This document shows, piece after piece, positions 45,779 to 54,531 of a DNA stretch of 64,000 nt. The notes under the pieces were generated by a model. That model saw only the letters and a list, made by a program, of their open reading frames with translations. It ran no database searches and was not told where the DNA came from. The translations under genes were made by a program, and so were the position numbers. The stretch covers positions 1,488,001 to 1,552,000 of the forward strand of contig NZ_CP073084.1 of the NCBI RefSeq assembly GCF_018137985.1, read 5' to 3'. The stretch's first letter is position 1; every line of letters begins with the position of its first letter. The stretch comes from Streptococcus oriscaviae. GTDB lineage: Bacteria; Bacillota; Bacilli; Lactobacillales; Streptococcaceae.

Positions 45779-46657
45779 ATGAAATCGATACTGGATTTGA
45801 ATTCGACCATGAACACCGCCCGCACCGAAAGGGTCAGCTGGAAGTCGGTAGGCTTGACCTACCTGTTCTATCTGGTGCTGATGCTTCTAATGCAGTGGGG
45901 CTTGTCCCCTTTTGTTAAAAAGGGCAATCTTCTGGTTCTTCTGATGGTTTGTGCTGTGGTGGTTATTCTCCTGCTTCTTTTTGTCTTTTTCTATCTTAAA
46001 CGAAGCCCTGCCTCTCTAGGGATGACAAAAAAGAAGCTGGCTCTCCGCTATGGCTCAGGCTGGCTCTTTTCACTCGGCTGCCTGCTGCTTGTTTTTTTGG
46101 TCAATCTTGTTGCGGGAGGGCTGGCAATCTCTATCAATCAGGATGTGAACCTGCTCCTACTTGGCCTAACCTTGGTTGGTTTTATTTTCCAAGGGTTTTT
46201 AGAAGAATTTCTCCTACGCTCCCTCCTGATGACCCAATTTGCCTTGAAACTAGGGGTAGTTCTCGCCATTATCCTAAACTCCGTCATCTTTGGTCTTGGA
46301 CACATGACCAATGCAGGTGCTTCTGTCATCAGTGTCGTCAACACCATATTGATTGGCTTGGTTATGAGCATGATGTTCTATTACCATGACACCATTTGGT
46401 TTGTCAGCGGCTTCCATTCGGGTTGGAACTTTATTCTGGGGCCAATCTTGGGGATTCCTGTTTCAGGCTTTCAGCTTCCGACCAGCCTCTTTACCAGTAG
46501 GGTAAAGGAGAGCCACTCCTTTTTGACTGGCGGAAGTTACGGCTTTGAAGCTGGCTTTGTGGTAACAGTTCTGGCAATCGGCCTAATCGGCTTTTACCTC
46601 TACCTCCTTAAAAAGAATCGTGCTAGCTGGTTATCACTTCCAGCAAGAAGACAATGA
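45779..46657 (+). CDS. CPBP-family intramembrane metalloprotease
   Basis: A 292-residue membrane protein with about eight helices. The CPBP (Abi/CAAX-like) motifs are seen in order: EEFLLRSLLM (EExxxR) near residues 141-150, then FGLGHMTNAG (FxxxH) near 180, and FHSGWNF near 215. AAAGGAG precedes the ATG. Members act as membrane proteases or bacteriocin-immunity proteins in Gram-positives; the substrate here is unknown. A -10-like TTAAAAT lies about 30 bp upstream. Confidence 0.85.
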   Translation: MKSILDLNSTMNTARTERVSWKSVGLTYLFYLVLMLLMQWGLSPFVKKGNLLVLLMVCAVVVILLLLFVFFYLKRSPASLGMTKKKLALRYGSGWLFSLGCLLLVFLVNLVAGGLAISINQDVNLLLLGLTLVGFIFQGFLEEFLLRSLLMTQFALKLGVVLAIILNSVIFGLGHMTNAGASVISVVNTILIGLVMSMMFYYHDTIWFVSGFHSGWNFILGPILGIPVSGFQLPTSLFTSRVKESHSFLTGGSYGFEAGFVVTVLAIGLIGFYLYLLKKNRASWLSLPARRQ

Positions 46658-46826
46658 AACTACTAGCGGAGGCAAGGAGAATAGGTTTTGTACGGGATTT
46701 ATGGAAGAATGAGAAAGCTTCCGAATACAGTTGCAGCAAAATTCGGAGTACATGTAAATGGCCCCTATGGGGGGCAAAACATGGACGAACCAATGATACG
46801 TTATGGTACTTTATAAAGGAGAGATT
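46658..46826. other. short intergenic stretch
   Basis: It contains an inverted GC block (GGCCCC-tat-GGGGGGC, near 46759-46775) but no T-run after it. No gene or convincing promoter is recognised. Confidence 0.35.
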
Positions 46827-47222
46827 ATGAAAAAAGTGTTAACCATTCTTTCACTTTTGATAGGGCTTGTTAGCCTATCAGCTTGTAGTGGTTCGGATGA
46901 AATTATCGGAACTTGGAATGCTCAGGCTGCCGACGGTACAGAGCTTGTTATTGAAATTGATAAAAAGCAACTGACCGTGGACGGTGAAAAGCTAGATTAC
47001 GTGCAAAATGGATTTGGTTTTGAGAATAGTTTGAGCTATTACACCATAGAAGTGGATGAACAAGAAACCTACACGATTATTTTCCCAGAAAAAGATAAGT
47101 CCTTGGCTCTCCTGATTCAGCCGACGGATTTGGAAGAACCATTGGCAGGAACCTTGGTTTTTGCACTGAATAAAAATGAAAAACCAAATTACTTGGAATA
47201 CGGTAATAAATACTTGAAATAG
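46827..47222 (+). CDS. small lipoprotein of unknown function
   Basis: The preferred ATG at 46827 has AAAGGAGAG upstream; an in-frame ATG at 46803 is less likely. The 131-residue product has a type II signal peptide with lipobox LSAC (Cys at about residue 20), so it should be lipidated and held on the outer face of the membrane. The mature part is acidic with beta-strand pattern (IIGTWNAQAADGTELVIEID), like small DUF-type lipoproteins of streptococci. Function unknown. Confidence 0.8.
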   Translation: MKKVLTILSLLIGLVSLSACSGSDEIIGTWNAQAADGTELVIEIDKKQLTVDGEKLDYVQNGFGFENSLSYYTIEVDEQETYTIIFPEKDKSLALLIQPTDLEEPLAGTLVFALNKNEKPNYLEYGNKYLK

Positions 47223-47228
47223 ATATAT

Positions 47229-47264
47229 AAGCTATCTTGAACCGCATTTCTAGATAGCTTTTTT
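47229..47264 (+). terminator. intrinsic terminator of the lipoprotein gene
   Basis: AAGCTATCT at 47229 pairs with AGATAGCTT at 47252, followed by TTTTGG. Confidence 0.8.
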
Positions 47265-47286
47265 GGTATAATGGGAGAGTAAACTG

Positions 47287-47669
47287 ATGAAAACCGACAG
47301 CTAGAACAGGCTTGGTCTAAAGCTGGTCAAGGGGAGTCTATCAAGGAGATTCTGAGTGAATATCACGCGATTCACAGACAAAACGAAATGGGTGAGATGG
47401 ACAAATCGCAGAAGGAAAATTTGTTGCTATTCGAGTGCTGATTTTGACGATTGCAAATCCCCCACCTAGACTTTTTCTGGCTGAACAACTACATCCACTT
47501 TATCGAAAGCAAGCAGTATGTGGACAGCTATGGCGATAACTTTGATAAGAAGATCATCAATATCACCTTCCAATACTCCCCGTCAGACAATGGCTTGGCT
47601 TTTCTGGCCCAGGTTCAAAAAATCCTGCAGCCGACAGATATAAGCCTGAAAACTGTCTTGCCGGAATAG
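47287..47669 (+). pseudogene. decayed gene of unknown function (stops and early frameshift)
   Basis: In one frame a continuous protein-like text can be read from about 47286 to 47669: RQLEQAWSKAGQGESIKEIL, then KSQKENLLLFEC, two TGA stops (47439 and 47445), and then LQIPHLDFFWLNNYIHFIE up to VLPE. The ATG at 47287 is in another frame, so a one-base frameshift lies within the first codons. Three inactivating changes in about 380 bp show decay. A TATAAT remains at 47267-47272. I do not recognise the family. Confidence 0.6.
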
Positions 47670-47738
47670 TTTGTCAATCAACTTTTAGGATTTCTTAGGG
47701 TTTGTATGGTATGCTAGGAGCATTAAAGGAGTGATTGT

Positions 47739-48281
47739 ATGTTTGTATTTGCTTTTCCAGGTATGGGAAAAACCACTCTGGCTCAACGCTATCGGCATGT
47801 GGTTGACTTAGAACTCTCTGACATCAAGTATGACAATACCAGCGTCAGCCATTTGACCAAAGAAGAGCGGAAGTCAACCAAGAGGCCCATCAAAGACAAG
47901 AAGTATAGAAAAACCTATGTGGATAAGGCTTTTGCCCTGCACGATGAGGGGAAGACCGTGCTAGTTGCCCTCAATTTTTTCCTGCGAATCTTTTTTAGAA
48001 TGTTGCTGCGCCGTCAGCTGGCCTTTCATATTTTTATTCCACACCCGTCGCTCAAAGAGGAGTACCGGCAGCGCTATCTCCTGCGAGGCAACAATGCGCG
48101 TTTCATCTTTGAAGTACTGGCCATCTGGTACCCGACCACCCTCTTTCTCTGGCTTTTTTCCAAGATTTTTCCGCGCTTCATTACGGTGACCAAGACAGGG
48201 GAAACCCTAGAAGACCACTACCAACAAGCGCGTCGGCCCATCTTTGCAACGATTAAAAGAAAACAAGCAACTGTTTTATGA
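47739..48281 (+). CDS. P-loop protein of unknown function
   Basis: A 180-residue protein beginning MFVFAFPGMGKTTLAQRY: the Walker A motif GMGKTT lies at residues 8-13, at the extreme N-terminus, as in adenylate-kinase-like P-loop kinases. A hydrophobic segment lies near 135-152 (AIWYPTTLFLWLFSKIF). AAAGGAG precedes the ATG. It could be a small nucleotide or substrate kinase, but no substrate-binding motif is recognised. It lies 80 bp upstream of pgi. Confidence 0.7.
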   Translation: MFVFAFPGMGKTTLAQRYRHVVDLELSDIKYDNTSVSHLTKEERKSTKRPIKDKKYRKTYVDKAFALHDEGKTVLVALNFFLRIFFRMLLRRQLAFHIFIPHPSLKEEYRQRYLLRGNNARFIFEVLAIWYPTTLFLWLFSKIFPRFITVTKTGETLEDHYQQARRPIFATIKRKQATVL

Positions 48282-48363
48282 AAATATATGAAAACGAAGA
48301 TAATTCTTGAAAAAAAAACAATAAAGCGTTATCATAAATATGGTACATAAAGGGAGGAAAAAG

Positions 48364-49713
48364 ATGACACATATTACATTTGATTATTCAAAAGTATTGG
48401 GCCAATTCGTTGCGCCTCATGAAGTAGATTATATGCAAACACAAGTAACCGCTGCAGACGAACTTTTGCGCAAGGGAACAGGCGCAGGCAGCGATTTCTT
48501 GGGATGGTTTGATCTGCCAGAAAACTATGACAAGGAAGAGTTTGCCCGCATCAAAGAAGCGGCTGCAACCATTCAAAAAGAAAGTGACGTTTTGGTCGTT
48601 ATCGGTATTGGTGGTTCTTACCTTGGCGCTAAAGCTGCTATTGATTTCTTGAACCATTCATTTGTCAACTTGCTTTCAAAAGAAGAACGCAAGGCACCGC
48701 AAATTCTCTATGCAGGGAACTCCATTTCGTCTAGCTACTTGGCTGATTTGGTTGACTACGTTGCGGATAAGGATTTCTCTGTCAACGTGATTTCAAAATC
48801 TGGTACAACCACAGAGCCTGCCATCGCGTTTCGTGTCTTCAAGGAACTGCTTGTGAAGAAATACGGTCAAGAAGAAGCCAACAAGCGCATTTATGCAACA
48901 ACAGATAAGGCGCGTGGTGCTGTTAAAGTAGAAGCAGATGCCAATGGCTGGGAAACCTTCGTTGTGCCAGATGATGTTGGTGGCCGCTTCTCCGTTCTGA
49001 CTGCAGTAGGTTTGTTGCCAATTGCAGCAGCAGGTGCAGACATTGACGCCCTTATGGAAGGTGCAAACGCAGCGCGTAAGGCTTATGCTTCTGATAAACT
49101 TGCAGAAAACCAAGCCTACCAGTATGCAGCTATCCGTAATATCCTTTACAGAAAAGGCTATGTAACAGAAATTTTGGCTAACTACGAGCCATCTCTTCAA
49201 TACTTTAGTGAGTGGTGGAAACAGTTGGCTGGTGAGTCAGAAGGAAAAGACCAAAAAGGCATTTACCCAACTTCTGCCAACTTCTCAACTGACTTGCACT
49301 CACTTGGCCAATTCATTCAAGAAGGAAACCGCAACCTCTTTGAAACAGTTGTCCGTGTAGATAAACCAAGAAAAAATGTCCTGATTCCAGAAATGGCTGA
49401 AGACCTTGACGGCCTCGGCTACTTGGAAGGCAAGGATGTTGATTTCGTTAATAAAAAAGCAACTGACGGTGTGCTTCTTGCCCACACAGATGGCGGCGTG
49501 CCAAACATGTACTTGACACTTCCACAACAAGACGAGTATACCTTGGGCTACACCATCTACTTCTTCGAGCTTGCCATCGGCCTATCTGGCTACCTCAACG
49601 GGGTTAACCCATTTGACCAGCCAGGTGTAGAAGCCTACAAGAAAAATATGTTTGCCCTTCTTGGCAAACCAGGCTTTGAAGAATTGGGCGCTGAACTCAA
49701 CGCTCGCCTATAA
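48364..49713 (+). CDS. pgi: glucose-6-phosphate isomerase
   Basis: The frame opens at 48340, but GGGAGG before the ATG at 48364 and the family start [10 protein letters not shown] give a 449-residue enzyme, the usual size for Firmicutes. Family motifs: [15 protein letters not shown] near 80, [16 protein letters not shown] near 145, and [16 protein letters not shown] near 205. It interconverts glucose 6-phosphate and fructose 6-phosphate in the cytoplasm. Confidence 0.97.
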   Translation: MTHITFDYSKVLGQFVAPHEVDYMQTQVTAADELLRKGTGAGSDFLGWFDLPENYDKEEFARIKEAAATIQKESDVLVVIGIGGSYLGAKAAIDFLNHSFVNLLSKEERKAPQILYAGNSISSSYLADLVDYVADKDFSVNVISKSGTTTEPAIAFRVFKELLVKKYGQEEANKRIYATTDKARGAVKVEADANGWETFVVPDDVGGRFSVLTAVGLLPIAAAGADIDALMEGANAARKAYASDKLAENQAYQYAAIRNILYRKGYVTEILANYEPSLQYFSEWWKQLAGESEGKDQKGIYPTSANFSTDLHSLGQFIQEGNRNLFETVVRVDKPRKNVLIPEMAEDLDGLGYLEGKDVDFVNKKATDGVLLAHTDGGVPNMYLTLPQQDEYTLGYTIYFFELAIGLSGYLNGVNPFDQPGVEAYKKNMFALLGKPGFEELGAELNARL

Positions 49714-49720
49714 CATGCAG

Positions 49721-49745
49721 ACTGACCGGAAACGGTCAGTTTTTG
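49721..49745 (+). terminator. intrinsic terminator of pgi
   Basis: ACTGACCG-gaaa-CGGTCAGT followed by TTTTTGG. Confidence 0.85.
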
Positions 49746-49771
49746 GTACGAGAAGGGGGAGAGAAAAGAAA

Positions 49772-50518
49772 ATGGGGATGAAGAAGGAATTTTTTGTTGT
49801 CGGAGATGTCCATGGCAAGTATGAGCTGCTGACAGATTTGTTGAAAAAATGGAATCCAGACCGCCAACAGTTGATTTTCATAGGAGATTTGATTGACCGT
49901 GGGGAAAATTCTAAGGCCTGCTTGGAGTTGGTCAAGGAGTTGGTACAGAAAAAAGGAGCCATCTGTTTGACAGGAAACCACGAGCGGATGTTTTTAGCCT
50001 GGTTGAACGACCCGCTAGATCGCTATGACCATTACCGGCGAAATGGCGGAGATACTACTATTAACTCCCTTTTGGGGCGCCCCTTAGATGCTCCGGTGGA
50101 TGGCATGGTGGATGCAAATCGGGTAGCAGAAAACTATCGCGAACTCATCCATTTTGTTAAGGACTGTCCCTACTATCTGGAAACAGATCACTATATTTTT
50201 GTTCATGCAGGAGTCGATTTGACCTTGCTAGATTGGCGAGATACCAGCGACCATGATAAGGTCTGGTTGCGGGGGAAATTCCACGAAGCCTACAACAATA
50301 CGGGCAAGTGGATTGTTTTTGGGCACACTCCGGTCTTTAGTCTTTACCAGACCAATCTGCGTATCAGCCAGATTTGGACTAGTCAGGATGGAAAACTTGG
50401 CATTGACGGCGGGGCTGTTTATGGCGGCGTACTGCACGGAGTTGTATTGGATCATACAGGTGTTGTACGAGATTACACCGTTGGCTGTGTTGAGCCCCAT
50501 CGGGTGGTAGAGGATTAG
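49772..50518 (+). CDS. PPP-family metallophosphoesterase
   Basis: The frame is open from inside pgi, but AAGGGGGAG is placed for the ATG at 49772 (248 aa; 49778 is possible). The metal-site motifs of serine/threonine phosphatase-like enzymes are complete: GDVHGKYELL, GDLIDRGENS, GNHERMFLAW, later HAGVD and FGHTPV. Close relatives are protein phosphatases or diadenosine-tetraphosphatases; the substrate cannot be decided from sequence. It follows the pgi terminator without a clear promoter of its own. Confidence 0.85.
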   Translation: MGMKKEFFVVGDVHGKYELLTDLLKKWNPDRQQLIFIGDLIDRGENSKACLELVKELVQKKGAICLTGNHERMFLAWLNDPLDRYDHYRRNGGDTTINSLLGRPLDAPVDGMVDANRVAENYRELIHFVKDCPYYLETDHYIFVHAGVDLTLLDWRDTSDHDKVWLRGKFHEAYNNTGKWIVFGHTPVFSLYQTNLRISQIWTSQDGKLGIDGGAVYGGVLHGVVLDHTGVVRDYTVGCVEPHRVVED

Positions 50519-50566
50519 CATCTTGTTTTTCACAAATGCAATCTTGCTGAACAAGTACATAATCAG

Positions 50567-50595
50567 TTGACATCTATGCAAATTTGTATTAGTAT
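50567..50595 (+). promoter_or_regulatory. promoter of the Ser-rich lipoprotein gene
   Basis: A perfect TTGACA (50567-50572), 17 bp, TAGTAT (50590-50595). Confidence 0.6.
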
Positions 50596-50624
50596 AGTGG
50601 TATCAATAAAAAAGGAGAAATTTG

Positions 50625-51140
50625 ATGAAAAAGAAATTAGTTCTTTCCCTTGTTGCCCTTCTCGCTGTCGGTGGTTTGACAGCGTGCTCCAGTAAGACGG
50701 ATGACACTTCTGCGTCTTCTTCTTCAACCGTGAAAGAAACGACCACAGAGGCTTCTTCCTCCTCTTCAAGCTCAAGTAGTGCTGCAGAATCTACGGTTAC
50801 TTACCTGACAGATGAAGAGATTGATAAAGTGCAGACATTTGGAGATTTCAAAGAAGCATTCAAATCTCTCATTGATTCTTATGTGGCAGACTTCGATGCC
50901 CTCATTGCAGATGCACCAGATGCCGCTAAGACAACCCTTCAACCTTTCCGTGACAAAGTGGTTCAAACCATGGATGAGCAGCAACAAATCCTCGCTTCTC
51001 AATTCGCGGCTCTGGGAGATGATAATACAGTTATCCCAGACTCAGCTCGTGATACCGTTATAACTAGTCTGAAAACTGCGCGTGACCAGTTGAAATCGGC
51101 TATGGAAACAGCCCGTCAACAAATGGAGTCAGCTGAATAA
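50625..51140 (+). CDS. small lipoprotein with Ser-rich linker
   Basis: Start at ATG 50625 after AAAGGAG (171 aa). Type II signal peptide with lipobox LTAC (Cys near residue 21), then a Ser/Thr-rich linker (about 22-58), then an acidic helical domain (60-171). It should be a membrane-anchored extracellular lipoprotein. No enzymatic motif is recognised. It has its own promoter and terminator. Confidence 0.82.
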   Translation: MKKKLVLSLVALLAVGGLTACSSKTDDTSASSSSTVKETTTEASSSSSSSSSAAESTVTYLTDEEIDKVQTFGDFKEAFKSLIDSYVADFDALIADAPDAAKTTLQPFRDKVVQTMDEQQQILASQFAALGDDNTVIPDSARDTVITSLKTARDQLKSAMETARQQMESAE

Positions 51141-51149
51141 TAAAGCAGG

Positions 51150-51178
51150 AAATTCCAGCTCAGCTGGAATTTTTTTGC
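51150..51178 (+). terminator. intrinsic terminator of the Ser-rich lipoprotein gene
   Basis: AATTCCAGC-tca-GCTGGAATT followed by six to seven T. Confidence 0.85.
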
Positions 51179-51255
51179 CCTCGGAGAGCTTAAAAAAGGA
51201 TCTTATCAACAAAGCATGGGCTTGAAATATCAGGAAGAAATGTTTGCGATTCTAC

Positions 51256-51288
51256 TTGACAAATCATATATATATATATATATATAAT
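51256..51288 (+). promoter_or_regulatory. promoter with (AT)10 dinucleotide tract in the spacer
   Basis: A perfect TTGACA lies at 51256-51261. The (AT)10 tract runs from 51266 to 51285 and merges into TATAAT at 51283-51288. The gap between the hexamers is 21 bp, 4 bp (two AT units) longer than optimal; at 17 bp the polymerase would meet only TATATA. Slippage in the tract would change promoter strength, as in phase-variable promoters. The gene controlled encodes a PASTA protein. Confidence 0.65.
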
Positions 51289-51316
51289 AGGTGTTAGAAA
51301 GCTTCAGGAGGATGCT

Positions 51317-52033
51317 ATGGCGAAGAAAGCAAAAGGGGGAAACAATCCCTTGAAAAGTTTTGATAAGTGGGCAAATACTGTACCAGATACTGCCAAAATT
51401 ATTGGTGATGCTGTTCAGGCAGCTGCCCCGATTCTTGATAAAGCCTTGGATCGAAATTATGAAAAGGAAAAAAATAGGATTTCGATACCCAATGTCCTAG
51501 ATTTGGATTTATTGGAAGGAAAAGAACTGCTAGAAAAACTTGGCTTCCTTGTTACAGTAACGCTTGTTAAGCCAGATAAAAAATATAGTACGGCTCGTGA
51601 CAATGAGATTGTAGATATGATTCCAAAATCAGGTCGGGTAGACAAGGGGAGCGTCATCAAACTCTATTATGTCACTCAAGAAATCATTGACTCTAGCAAC
51701 CTAGATGTCCCGATTCCCAATCTCCTTGGTCTATCTATTACAGAAGCCAGAGAACACCTTAAAGATCTAGGCTTAAAACCAGCCTATGAACTACTGAAAG
51801 CAGAAGCGCGCTGGGCCAATCAGCAAGTAAACACCGTCCTAGATATGGAGCCTAAAGTAAGTCTGTTTAGTAGCACCGTTGTCAAGGGAAGTATCCTGAA
51901 ACTAAAGTATATAGACGAGGCAACCCTTGAAGAGAGCCGAAAACTGGCTCAGGCTGCTGCTAAGAAGCAGTTAGATTTAGGGCAGTTGGTGGGCCGGATC
52001 CCCAATTTCCTACCCCAAAACAAGCAAGAGTAA
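51317..52033 (+). CDS. PASTA-domain protein without visible membrane anchor
   Basis: A 238-residue protein. Residues 1-55 are a basic and helical N-terminus (MAKKAKGGNNPLKSFDKW) with no signal peptide. Two PASTA domains follow (about 56-122, IPNVLDLDLLEGKELLEKLGF; about 132-200, IPNLLGLSITEAREHLKDLGL), then a charged tail. PASTA domains normally bind muropeptides outside the cell on PknB-type kinases or PBP2x; here neither kinase nor transpeptidase is present. Whether it leaves the cell is unclear. AGGAGGA precedes the ATG. The promoter carries an AT-repeat tract. Confidence 0.8.
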   Translation: MAKKAKGGNNPLKSFDKWANTVPDTAKIIGDAVQAAAPILDKALDRNYEKEKNRISIPNVLDLDLLEGKELLEKLGFLVTVTLVKPDKKYSTARDNEIVDMIPKSGRVDKGSVIKLYYVTQEIIDSSNLDVPIPNLLGLSITEAREHLKDLGLKPAYELLKAEARWANQQVNTVLDMEPKVSLFSSTVVKGSILKLKYIDEATLEESRKLAQAAAKKQLDLGQLVGRIPNFLPQNKQE

Positions 52034-52050
52034 TCGCTCTTGTTTTCTTT
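52025..52050 (+). terminator. terminator overlapping the stop codon of the PASTA gene
   Basis: CAAGAG-taatcg-CTCTTG followed by TTTTCTTTTT; the TAA stop is in the loop. Confidence 0.7.
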
Positions 52051-52114
52051 TTCTATAAAAAATCAGAAAATTTTGATATAATGGGGAAATACATAAGGGA
52101 AATGGAGAACCACT

Positions 52115-52813
52115 ATGACTGCACAAAAAATGACTGCACAAGAAATTATTGCTTTTATCGGTAATACTGTGAAAAAAACCAATGTTAAGGTCACTTTTGA
52201 AGGAGAATTGGCAGGAGCTGTGCCAGCTGAGGTGACAAAACTTGGCAATGTCCTTTTCGGTGACTGGAAGGATGTCGAGCCACTTTTGGCAAACTTGACC
52301 GAGAATGTGGACTATGTGGTCGAGCAAGATGGCCGCAACTCAGCTGTACCATTGCTGGACAAACGCACCATCAATGCCCGTATCGAGCCAGGTGCTATTA
52401 TTCGTGATCAAGTAACCATTGGCGATAATGCCGTTATCATGATGGGAGCTGTCATCAACATCGGTGCTGAGATTGGGGCTGGAACCATGATCGACATGGG
52501 GGCTATCCTTGGCGGTCGTGCGACCGTTGGTAAAAACAGCCACATCGGTGCGGGAGCTGTCCTTGCAGGTGTGATTGAGCCAGCTTCTGCTGAGCCAGTT
52601 CGTGTCGGTGACAATGTTCTGGTCGGGGCTAACGCTGTGGTCATCGAGGGCGTGCAAATCGGCAACGGTTCGGTTGTGGCGGCTGGTGCCATTGTTACCC
52701 AAGATGTTCCTGAAAATGTGGTGGTTGCAGGGGTTCCAGCCCGCATCATCAAGGAAATCGACGAAAAAACCCAGCAAAAAACAGCCTTGGAAGATGCCCT
52801 CCGTACCCTCTAA
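52115..52813 (+). CDS. dapH: tetrahydrodipicolinate N-acetyltransferase
   Basis: A 232-residue left-handed beta-helix acyltransferase. The N-terminal alpha region (1-85) is typical of DapH, followed by hexapeptide repeats ([20 protein letters not shown] through [19 protein letters not shown]) and a C-terminal helix. It acetylates tetrahydrodipicolinate in the lysine/diaminopimelate pathway, supplying lysine for peptidoglycan cross-bridges. The next gene, 11 bp downstream, encodes the matching deacetylase. Confidence 0.94.
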   Translation: MTAQKMTAQEIIAFIGNTVKKTNVKVTFEGELAGAVPAEVTKLGNVLFGDWKDVEPLLANLTENVDYVVEQDGRNSAVPLLDKRTINARIEPGAIIRDQVTIGDNAVIMMGAVINIGAEIGAGTMIDMGAILGGRATVGKNSHIGAGAVLAGVIEPASAEPVRVGDNVLVGANAVVIEGVQIGNGSVVAAGAIVTQDVPENVVVAGVPARIIKEIDEKTQQKTALEDALRTL

Positions 52814-52824
52814 GAGGAGAAAAT

Positions 52825-53952
52825 ATGCTTGATTTAATCGCAACACGCCGTGCCCTCCATCAGATTCCTGAGGTGGGCATGGAGGAATTTAAAACCCACG
52901 CCTTTCTGATGGAGGCTATTTCGGGCCTGCTCCAAGATTGCTCTTTTTCCCAGGTTCGTACTTGGAAGACGGGGATCCTTGTTTATCTGACAGGTTCTGC
53001 GCCTGAAAAAACCATCGGCTGGCGAGCGGATATTGACGGTCTGCCTATTGTGGAGGAAACAGTCCTGGACTTCAAATCTCTCCATCCAGATCGGATGCAT
53101 GCCTGTGGCCATGATTTTCACATGACCATTGCTCTGGGGCTTTTGGAGAAAATGGCAGAGCAGCAACCGAGAAACAATCTTCTCTTCCTCTTTCAGCCTG
53201 CGGAGGAAAATCTCGCAGGGGGCATGCTCATGTATGAAGCGGGAGCCTTTGGTGATTGGCTGCCAGATGAATTTTATGGCCTCCACATCCGACCTGACCT
53301 CAAAGTCGGTCAATTGGCCACCAACCGTGCGACCCTCTTTGCTGGCACCTGTGAGGTCAGGATACGGTTTATAGGAAAAGGTGGTCACGCAGCTTTTCCC
53401 CATACCGCCAATGACGCCTTAGTCGCTGCCAGTTACTTTGTGACGCAGGTTCAGTCGGTGGTCAGCCGCAATGTGGATCCGATTGAAGGTGCGGTTGTGA
53501 CCTTTGGTCATATGCAGGCTGGTACAACCAACAATGTCATTGCGGAAACCGCCTTTCTTCATGGAACTATTCGAGCCTTGACCCAAAGCATGAACCTCTT
53601 GGTGCAAAAGCGGGTGCGGGAAGTGGCGGAAGGGATTGCCCTGTCCTTTGGTGTGGACTTGGAAATCGAGCTCAATCCTAGTGGTTATCTGCCTGTGGAA
53701 AACCATCCTCAGCTAGCCGATGAATTGATGGCGTATTTTGACGGTGTAGATGGTGTGGAGGTGATTGACTGTCCGCCTGCCATGACGGGAGAAGACTTTG
53801 GCTACCTGTTAAGCAAGGTGCCGGGCGTCATGTTTTGGCTGGGTGTGGACACGCCTTATCCCCTGCACAATCCCCGTCTTAATCCTAAAGAGGAAGTTCT
53901 CCCCTTTGCTGTGGATAAGTTGAGCGATTTTTTGAAAGTGAAAGTAAAGTAG
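52825..53952 (+). CDS. N-acetyldiaminopimelate deacetylase (M20 family)
   Basis: A 375-residue M20D metallopeptidase-like enzyme. Metal-site motifs are [14 protein letters not shown] near 92-105, the catalytic Glu pair in [10 protein letters not shown] near 128-137, and HIRPD near 153. General relatives are hippurate and amino-acylase hydrolases, but the tight linkage to dapH (11 bp, AGAGGAG ribosome-binding site) identifies it as N-acetyl-L,L-diaminopimelate deacetylase of the acetylase branch. Confidence 0.92.
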   Translation: MLDLIATRRALHQIPEVGMEEFKTHAFLMEAISGLLQDCSFSQVRTWKTGILVYLTGSAPEKTIGWRADIDGLPIVEETVLDFKSLHPDRMHACGHDFHMTIALGLLEKMAEQQPRNNLLFLFQPAEENLAGGMLMYEAGAFGDWLPDEFYGLHIRPDLKVGQLATNRATLFAGTCEVRIRFIGKGGHAAFPHTANDALVAASYFVTQVQSVVSRNVDPIEGAVVTFGHMQAGTTNNVIAETAFLHGTIRALTQSMNLLVQKRVREVAEGIALSFGVDLEIELNPSGYLPVENHPQLADELMAYFDGVDGVEVIDCPPAMTGEDFGYLLSKVPGVMFWLGVDTPYPLHNPRLNPKEEVLPFAVDKLSDFLKVKVK

Positions 53953-53988
53953 GCTGGATTTCCAGCCTTTTTCAGAAAGTGAGGAAGG

Positions 53989-54531
53989 ATGTCTAAGAAG
54001 GAACTTCGAAAGCTCATGCTGACAAAATTGAAGGCTATGTCTTGTACAGATAGACAGGCTTGGAGTGTATGGGGAAGCCAGCAGCTGTTTCAGACGGCCT
54101 ATTATCAGCAGGCAAAGACAGTGGCGACCTTTCTATCTCTTCCACATGAGTTTGATACCCAAATGCTGATTGATCAGGCTCAGAAAGATGGGAAGCGCCT
54201 TTTGGTTCCTAAGACGGATGGCAAGAGGGATATGATTTTTGTAGAATATGACCCTGAACAGCTTGTGCAATCAACCTTTGGCATTTGGGAGCCCATCTCG
54301 TCTGAGGCGGTTCCTGCTTCTGAGATAGATCTTATCCAAGTACCGGGGTTGGTCTGGAATCCGGCTCGCTATCGTATCGGCTATGGTGGTGGCTACTATG
54401 ATCGTTACTTGAAGACCTATCAGGGTAAGACAGTCAGTATCCTATGCAGCTGGCAAGAAGCTGACTTTCAGGAGGAGGCTTTTGATTGTGCGGTAGAGGA
54501 GGTAATTATTTATGAGGACTTGGATGGATAA
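53989..54531 (+). CDS. 5-formyltetrahydrofolate cyclo-ligase family protein
   Basis: A 180-residue protein of normal family length. The ATP/folate-binding motif RYRIGYGGGYYDRYL lies near residues 126-140, with an N-terminal KKELRKLML typical of the family. It makes 5,10-methenyl-THF from 5-formyl-THF. Its 3' end overlaps the rhomboid gene by 20 bp. Confidence 0.92.
   Translation: MSKKELRKLMLTKLKAMSCTDRQAWSVWGSQQLFQTAYYQQAKTVATFLSLPHEFDTQMLIDQAQKDGKRLLVPKTDGKRDMIFVEYDPEQLVQSTFGIWEPISSEAVPASEIDLIQVPGLVWNPARYRIGYGGGYYDRYLKTYQGKTVSILCSWQEADFQEEAFDCAVEEVIIYEDLDG

Noticed and set aside
52050-52114. Lysine riboswitch before dapH
   Set aside because: The interval between the PASTA-gene terminator and dapH is only about 65 bp, far too short, and shows only a -10-like TATAAT.
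52834-53403. 189-codon minus-strand frame inside the deacetylase gene
   Set aside because: Shadow of a conserved M20 enzyme, with no start signal or family match.
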